Origin: an uncultured Candidatus Melainabacteria bacterium
GTDB lineage: Bacteria; Cyanobacteriota; Vampirovibrionia; LMEP-6097
Assembly: GCA_937927525.1 (NCBI GenBank)
Contig: CALBDR010000455.1
Location: 1-9,192, forward strand
Length of the DNA stretch: 9,192 nucleotides
Direction: 5' to 3'
This document shows positions 6,027-9,192 of this stretch, piece after piece (within the stretch, counting starts at the first letter, position 1; every line of letters starts with the position of its first letter). A program made the translations under genes and the position numbers. The notes beneath the pieces were generated by a model, which saw nothing but the letters and a program-made list of their open reading frames with translations, had not been told where the DNA came from and ran no database searches.

Positions 6027-7283
6027 CTAGAAAAGCATAGTAATTGGAATTCCAAGTATATTTTTCTTCAAAAAACTAATTCTATTTGTTCTGTAGAATA
6101 CTAATCCAAATGGAACCTTTGAAGCTTCCGCATTTATAAAGCTTTCTAAGCTTCTTAAATCTAGAGATTTAACTTGAGCACTAGCTTTGATCTCAATTGG
6201 ATATAGGGTTTGCCCATACTCAATAATAAAATCTACTTCAGCACCATTGTTTGTTCTCCAAAAATTGAGAAAAGCTCTCATGGTCATATCTTTAATTTCT
6301 TTATAAAGTTCACTAAATACAAATGTTTCTAATATACTTCCCCAGCCCCCTCGATTTAACATTGAATCAATATCGATATTTCTTTGATGGAAGTTTACAA
6401 GACCAGTATCAAGATAGAATACTTTAGGACTTTTAATTACTTGTTTCCTTTGACGAGAAAAATAGGCTGGAAGAAGCTTACACTGGTAAGAAGATTCTAA
6501 GATAGATAAATAGTGTGCAACAGTTTTGGAATCAACGCCAGTGTCACTAGCTATATTACTTTTATTAAGTAATTGAGCAGTTTGATAAGCAAACAGCCGA
6601 TAAACTTTTTGAAAAGCGTTAAGGTTTGCAATTTGAGATAAATCTCTTAAATCCCTTTCTATATAAGTAGTGATATATCGAGAAAACCATTTCCATTTTT
6701 CTTCACCCTCTATTTCATAGACCTTAGGAAAGCCGCCATAAAGTATAAAATTTAATAATTGTTTATCTGAGATTTGTTTTTTAACAATTGAAGAAAGATC
6801 AGCAAATAAATCATCAATTGATTGATATTTGATTATCTTAGATACTAATTGATTGGATTCTAACTCATATGCTTCTGCAATAGAGAAAGGCTGTAGTTCT
6901 AATAATCCAACTCTACCTGCAAGTGACTCTGTTATAGACTTTAATAATAAAAAATTTGCAGAACCGGAAAGGATAATCTTATAGGGTAGACCTTCATCTA
7001 CAACTTGCTTTAAAGAATGAAATAAGTCTGGAGCTTTTTGAGCCTCGTCTATAGCTATATTAGAGTTTATAGACTTAGCAAAAAGTGTAGGATCTTCTAA
7101 AATAGTTAATAATTTATCTTTATCGTCTAAGGTTATATGAGTCCACTCTTCTTTTTGTTGTGATGTGTAATGCTCTATAAGTGTGGATTTCCCACATTGT
7201 CTTGGTCCAGTGATCGAAACAATAGGGAAAATTTTAAATAGGTTTGAAATTTCAGCTTCAATTATACGTTTTTTATAGCGCAT
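6027..7283 (-). CDS. AAA_14/DUF4143 family ATP-binding protein
   Basis: The 418-residue protein has the standard layout of the large AAA_14 + DUF4143 family. Walker A is GPRQCGKST (26-34), Walker B NIAIDEAQ (75-82), a sensor-like ILSGSAN (104-110) and LAGRVG (121-126). GGFP (183-186) and YIERDL (207-212) follow, then a helical domain (about 220-270) with a winged-helix look (SNIASDTGVDSKTVAHYLSIL). The C-terminal DUF4143 half has VFYLDTGL (288-295), GSILETFVFSEL (315-326) and a PD-(D/E)XK-like set GAEVDFI (347-353) plus IEIKAS (363-368), suggesting a nuclease fold. Function is not settled for this family, which is common in accessory DNA. Length is normal and no motif is missing. It starts at ATG with no strong ribosome binding site and is convergent with nothing downstream except the broken gene region. 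Confidence 0.88.
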   Translation of the reverse strand: MRYKKRIIEAEISNLFKIFPIVSITGPRQCGKSTLIEHYTSQQKEEWTHITLDDKDKLLTILEDPTLFAKSINSNIAIDEAQKAPDLFHSLKQVVDEGLPYKIILSGSANFLLLKSITESLAGRVGLLELQPFSIAEAYELESNQLVSKIIKYQSIDDLFADLSSIVKKQISDKQLLNFILYGGFPKVYEIEGEEKWKWFSRYITTYIERDLRDLSQIANLNAFQKVYRLFAYQTAQLLNKSNIASDTGVDSKTVAHYLSILESSYQCKLLPAYFSRQRKQVIKSPKVFYLDTGLVNFHQRNIDIDSMLNRGGWGSILETFVFSELYKEIKDMTMRAFLNFWRTNNGAEVDFIIEYGQTLYPIEIKASAQVKSLDLRSLESFINAEASKVPFGLVFYRTNRISFLKKNILGIPITMLF

Positions 7284-7407
7284 AATTGAATTTTACCATA
7301 TAATTCAGGAGTCCGGTTCCGCAATTGTATGGCAGGGGCGATTCCTGGCTTACGCCAGTCTAAGTGCTTTTAAGTTATTGAATGGTGTCAACCCCCTGAA
7401 ACACTAG

Positions 7408-7916
7408 ACAAGTTATTCAATTGTTTTAAAGCAACAAGAAAAAGCGTTGAATAAACTAAATAATCAGATTGAGAAGCTCGTAGATATGAAATTAGATGAC
7501 TTAATAGACTTGATACCTTTAAGGCTAAAAAAGAATCTTTAATCAAAGAGAAACGCTCTATCGAAAACTCTATGAAGCTAAACACAGAGTCACAAGACTA
7601 TAAAGCTGAAAAGATCATTGAAGTATTTGAATTTTGTAAAGTTGTTAAAGAAATATTTGAAGCTGGTTCCATTGATGATAAGAATCTAGTACTTAAAGCT
7701 CTAGGAGCTAGATTCTCGCTCAAAGATCAGATCCTTACTGTTGAATTAGCTAAGCCATTTCAACTCATCCAAGAGGGGCGTACAAGCAAGATGGTGGTTA
7801 ATCCAAAGTACGCCACCCTAGAAACCCGCATCAACTCTACTCATTCCCCAGAAGAACAGGCATTAATAAAAAATGGTGGAGAGCAAGCAGAGTTAGTTTA
7901 TGCACTTGTGGGGTAG
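7408..7916 (+). pseudogene. 3' remnant of a large serine recombinase
   Basis: The plus-strand frame open from 7408 encodes a coiled-coil stretch (QQEKALNKLNNQIEKL then DMKLDDLIDL). One base lost near 7510-7512 moves the reading into the frame that continues DTFKAKKESLIKEKRSIE and runs to TAG at 7914-7916. Further on are FEFCKVVKEIFEAG, NLVLKALGARFSLKDQ and LTVELAKPFQLIQEG, the coiled-coil and C-terminal signature of large serine recombinases (recombinase zinc-ribbon/coiled-coil class, usually about 450-550 residues). The catalytic resolvase domain and the DNA-binding core are absent, so the gene is dead. ATG at 7572 would give 114 residues but is inside the domain. The last 68 bases are repeat copy C. 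It converges on the mazF-like gene, leaving 24 bp between stop codons. Confidence 0.78.
7849..7916 (+). repeat. att-like repeat, copy C (complete form)
   Basis: The only copy with both arms. Positions 7849-7881 form a 33-bp perfect direct repeat with copy D (8520-8552), running from CAGAAGAACAGG to TGGTGGAG. Positions 7874-7912 match copy B at 37 of 39 bases. The place where the left-arm match with D stops and where the right-arm match with A and B is anchored is the same core, TGGTGGAG, whose complement CTCCACCA is the ssrA 3' end. It is also the coding end of the recombinase remnant (ALIKNGGEQAELVYALVG then stop). It borders the mazEF block on the left. Confidence 0.85.
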
Positions 7917-7940
7917 ACGATTCTCTAAATTACTGACAGA

Positions 7941-8282
7941 TCAACTAGTAATCCAATTAAGCAAATTAATTTTGATAGTCTTCAAACGCTCTTCTGATAC
8001 ATTACCTAATACTCCTGGTAGTTGAGATTTATTAACCACTGCAAGTCTAGACACTCTAATTAAGCTTTTTTGTTTCAAGCCTGAGTCTTTATAATCAGTG
8101 TCATCTTGATTAATTGTAATGTCTAAATTTTTAATTTCTTGATGAAGCTTAGTTGTAATCATACAAACAAGCCAGTCTTCGTAATCATTAGGTAACTTTT
8201 TGAGCAGAACAGCAGGTCTGAACTTAATTTCGTTAGACTCAATATATGGAAAAGGCACTAAAACTATTTGTCCCTCTTGCAT
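7941..8282 (-). CDS. mazF: MazF/PemK-family toxin
   Basis: A 113-residue toxin with the PemK/MazF beta-barrel pattern: GQIVLVPFPYIESNEIKFRPAVLL (4-27), where R22 is the conserved catalytic Arg position, VCMITTK (39-45) with the conserved Thr, then SGLKQKSLIRVSRLAVV (67-83) and LGNVSEERLKTI (92-103). MazF proteins are sequence-specific mRNA or tRNA endoribonucleases acting in the cytoplasm (family knowledge). Length is normal and the gene looks intact. Its ATG shares one base with the antitoxin stop (TAATG), so translation is coupled. It is the only complete pair between repeat copies C and D and is oriented away from ssrA. Confidence 0.9.
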   Translation of the reverse strand: MQEGQIVLVPFPYIESNEIKFRPAVLLKKLPNDYEDWLVCMITTKLHQEIKNLDITINQDDTDYKDSGLKQKSLIRVSRLAVVNKSQLPGVLGNVSEERLKTIKINLLNWITS

Positions 8283-8503
8283 TAATTCACTTCTTTAAGA
8301 TCTTGTAAGCTATACAAATCTGGTTCATCTTCCATTCCAGACATTGCTTGAGAAAGAGAAAATTTAGACCAGTCTAAGTCTTCATTTTCTAACTGAGTAT
8401 CTGTATTTTTCAAGCTAAGAAAGTCAATAAAGTCAATAACTTGCTCCTGCTTTTCTTTTGGTAGCTTTAAGAGTTTTGCAAGTATTTTGTCTTTATCACT
8501 CAT
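8282..8503 (-). CDS. DUF2281-like antitoxin of the MazF-type toxin
   Basis: A 73-residue acidic protein. Residues 7-29 hold ILAKLLKLPKEKQEQVIDF followed by IDFL, the pattern of DUF2281 antitoxins, and the C-terminal part WSKFSLSQAMSGMEDEPDLY then SLQDLKEVN is the acidic toxin-binding tail typical of this antitoxin type. It is not an AbrB-fold MazE. ATG at 8503 has no Shine-Dalgarno; TAAAAT lies 8-13 bases upstream as a possible -10. The start is 41 bp downstream of the ssrA 3' end on the same strand, inside and just after repeat copy D, so part of its transcription could come from ssrA. Confidence 0.82.
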   Translation of the reverse strand: MSDKDKILAKLLKLPKEKQEQVIDFIDFLSLKNTDTQLENEDLDWSKFSLSQAMSGMEDEPDLYSLQDLKEVN

Positions 8504-8519
8504 GTGTTTAATTTTACTA

Positions 8520-8552
8520 CAGAAGAACAGGCATTAATAAAAAATGGTGGAG
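8520..8552 (+). repeat. att-like repeat, copy D, at the ssrA 3' end
   Basis: A 33-bp perfect direct repeat of 7849-7881. Its last 8 bases (8545-8552) are the complement of the ssrA 3' terminus CTCCACCA; the remaining 25 are outside the RNA gene and include six A (8539-8544), read as T6 right after ssrA. Past 8552 the sequence is ssrA and no longer matches copy C. Read on the plus strand the copy encodes TEEQALIKNGG, the recombinase C-terminus, and then continues into antisense ssrA. This is what a junction between an element's recombinase end and its ssrA target should look like. Confidence 0.85.
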
Positions 8553-8957
8553 GCGGAGGGGAACTGCCCCCCTCGTCCGAAAAAGCTTTATTAAGAAGTA
8601 CTACAAGCTTAGTCACTGGGTCTGAGCTTTTACCGTGCTCACGATCAGAGACAATCAACGGGATTTTAAGCCTTAATCTTTATTTTCTAGCCAAGCTTAA
8701 TAAAATTCTAGAAAATGCACTTAGCAAGTATAGTGCCCTACCTCAATGACTCGCTAAGTCAACATTAAAGTAGGGAAGTGAACCACAGTCTGTCGGGTTC
8801 TTACTACGCAGCTAGCGCAGTTACAGTTGCTGTAGTAGCTACTGATTGTACTTCGAATTCTTCAGCACTTAATTTTTGCATTGGTTTTAACATGGTCCGA
8901 TGCTACCACGACTTGCACTTCGAAACTCAGGTTCTCCGTCAAAGCTAATACGCCCCC
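8545..8957 (-). ncRNA. ssrA: tmRNA (SsrA), one-piece, 413 nt
   Basis: tmRNA rescues stalled ribosomes by trans-translation with SmpB. The 5' end GGGGGCG (8951-8957) pairs with CGCCTCC (8549-8555) before encoded ACCA (8545-8548) as a 7-bp acceptor stem with one G-U. GTGACTAAGC and TGTAGTAC in the 3' half match the conserved E. coli-type segment. A PK1 pseudoknot can form from CGTGGT/ACCATG and GCAT/ATGC. It is followed by 11 nt (AAAAATTAAGT) and then the resume codon GCT, the same 11-nt spacing as in E. coli. The T arm is odd: GAGGGG/CCCCTC closes GGCAGTT in place of the usual TTCRANT-type loop, two bases longer than the normal 17-nt arm. T6 follows the CCA. No promoter could be fixed upstream (8958-9040). 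Confidence 0.93.
8801..8866 (-). other. tmRNA tag reading frame (20 codons, TAG TAA)
   Basis: Starting at the resume codon GCT (8864-8866) the frame encodes AEEFEVQSVATTATVTALAA and ends with tandem stops TAG TAA (8801-8806). The C-terminal ALAA is the classical ClpXP/Tsp-type degron ending, and the first codon is Ala as usual. Twenty codons is longer than the 10-codon E. coli tag but within the range known for bacteria. The Thr/Ala/Val-rich middle is unlike the ANN/AND-starting tags of most phyla. Start assignment rests on the PK1 spacing and the A at -4. Confidence 0.85.
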
Positions 8958-9079
8958 ATAAATATTCGACCTTTCAGATTACAGACTGGATAAATAACAT
9001 ACCCAGTGGACTATTGATTTTACCATTTCTTGGTTATGAAGCTACTAATGAAAACTTTATTCAGTGATTTCTGCAATTT

Positions 9080-9131
9080 TTGCTTCTATAATTCAAAATC
9101 GGGCATAATATAATTACATTGTAATTACAAT
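9080..9131 (+). promoter_or_regulatory. Promoter with overlapping palindromic operator upstream of the antitoxin gene
   Basis: TTGCTT (9080-9085) and CATAAT (9104-9109) are spaced by 18 bp. Immediately downstream are two overlapping perfect palindromes: TAATTACA-T-TGTAATTA (9111-9127) and ATTGTAATTACAAT (9118-9131), covering the expected transcription start. This is the usual place for an autorepressing antitoxin or TA complex to bind. Part of it (9102-9117) recurs upstream of the RelE-type pair. The ATG follows at 9139 with no Shine-Dalgarno visible. Confidence 0.6.
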
Positions 9132-9138
9132 ACTAGTC

Positions 9139-9192
9139 ATGAAAAATAAGCTTAAAGTAATTGAAATAGGTAACTCTAAAGGTCTTAGATTG
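9139..9192 (+). CDS. AbrB/MazE-type antitoxin, 5' partial
   Basis: Only the first 18 codons are in the window: MKNKLKVIEIGNSKGLRL. This is the start of a SpoVT/AbrB swapped-hairpin DNA-binding domain, whose first strand and turn typically read KIxKIGNSxGIRIP. Such proteins at this size context are usually the antitoxin of a MazF-type toxin that would follow outside the window. It is divergent from ssrA, on the other side from the island, and may be resident or part of another insertion. The palindromic operator upstream supports autoregulation. Confidence 0.75.
   Translation, partial: MKNKLKVIEIGNSKGLRL

Larger units (their letters stand above)
3281..8552 (-). mobile_element. Tandem ssrA-integrated island with three cargo blocks
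   Basis: Bounded by repeat copies A and D, with B and C inside. Block A-B is about 575 bp and holds only the RelE-type pair. Block B-C is about 4.0 kb and holds HicBA-like genes, the TIGR04255 gene, broken genes, the ATPase and the recombinase remnant. Block C-D is about 670 bp and holds only the MazF-type pair. All intact cargo genes read on the minus strand, the same direction as ssrA; the recombinase remnant reads towards ssrA. Each toxin or last gene stops within 25 bp of a repeat copy. Insertion at ssrA 3' ends by integrases is well known; tandem accretion by a serine recombinase is my inference here. No intact recombinase is present, so the island is probably fixed. Confidence 0.6.

Noticed and set aside
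7345..7358. Hairpin CTGGC-TTAC-GCCAG as a terminator or tRNA remnant
   Set aside because: Five-bp stem only, no T-run directly after it and no tRNA cloverleaf can be drawn around it.
7388..7585. Minus-strand 65-codon ORF opposite the recombinase remnant
   Set aside because: Antisense of the coiled-coil coding region; no start signal and no family pattern.
3281..8552. CRISPR array
   Set aside because: Only four copies, spaced from about 0.6 to 4 kb with genes between them.
8504..8749. Plus-strand ORF starting MFNFTTEEQALIKNGG and running into ssrA
   Set aside because: Only the first part is the repeat (recombinase end); the rest is the antisense of tmRNA. It is a junction product, not a gene.

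Overview
The window is AT-rich bacterial DNA with TAA, TAG and TGA all used as stops. It contains a one-piece tmRNA gene (ssrA). No marker gene fixes the phylum. The AT-rich coding, a collagen-like secreted protein and many toxin-antitoxin (TA) modules would fit an uncultured lineage such as a Vampirovibrionia-like bacterium, but that placement is a weak guess.

Layout. Positions 1-2254 look like resident genome: a small coiled-coil membrane protein, a secreted collagen-like/tail-fibre-like protein, and a convergent exported protein of probable thioredoxin-like fold. Positions 2338-3280 are gene debris: a frameshifted gene, a membrane-protein fragment and a 45-codon ORF. Positions 3281-8552 form an accessory island read mostly on the minus strand, with three cargo blocks: (i) a RelBE-type TA pair; (ii) a TIGR04255-family gene followed by a HicB-like/HicA-like pair, broken small genes, an AAA_14/DUF4143 ATPase, and the convergent remnant of a large serine recombinase; (iii) a MazEF-type TA pair. 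Positions 8545-8957 are ssrA on the minus strand, with a 20-codon tag reading frame ending ALAA. From 9139 a MazE/AbrB-type antitoxin starts on the plus strand and runs off the window.

How it fits together. Four copies of one short sequence (A 3281-3322, B 3850-3897, C 7849-7916, D 8520-8552) sit exactly at the borders of the cargo blocks. Copy D overlaps the last 8 nt of ssrA (CTCCACCA), and copy C is the 3' end of the recombinase remnant. C and D share a 33-bp perfect direct repeat that brackets the mazEF pair. A, B and C share the other flank, which begins at the same core. I read this as a tandem array of att junctions made by repeated insertions at the 3' end of ssrA by a serine recombinase. 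Two blocks carry nothing but one TA pair, so they look like non-autonomous TA cassettes moved in trans, an integron-like arrangement built on a serine recombinase and ssrA. The repeats, their positions and the gene families are read from sequence. The mechanism is inference.
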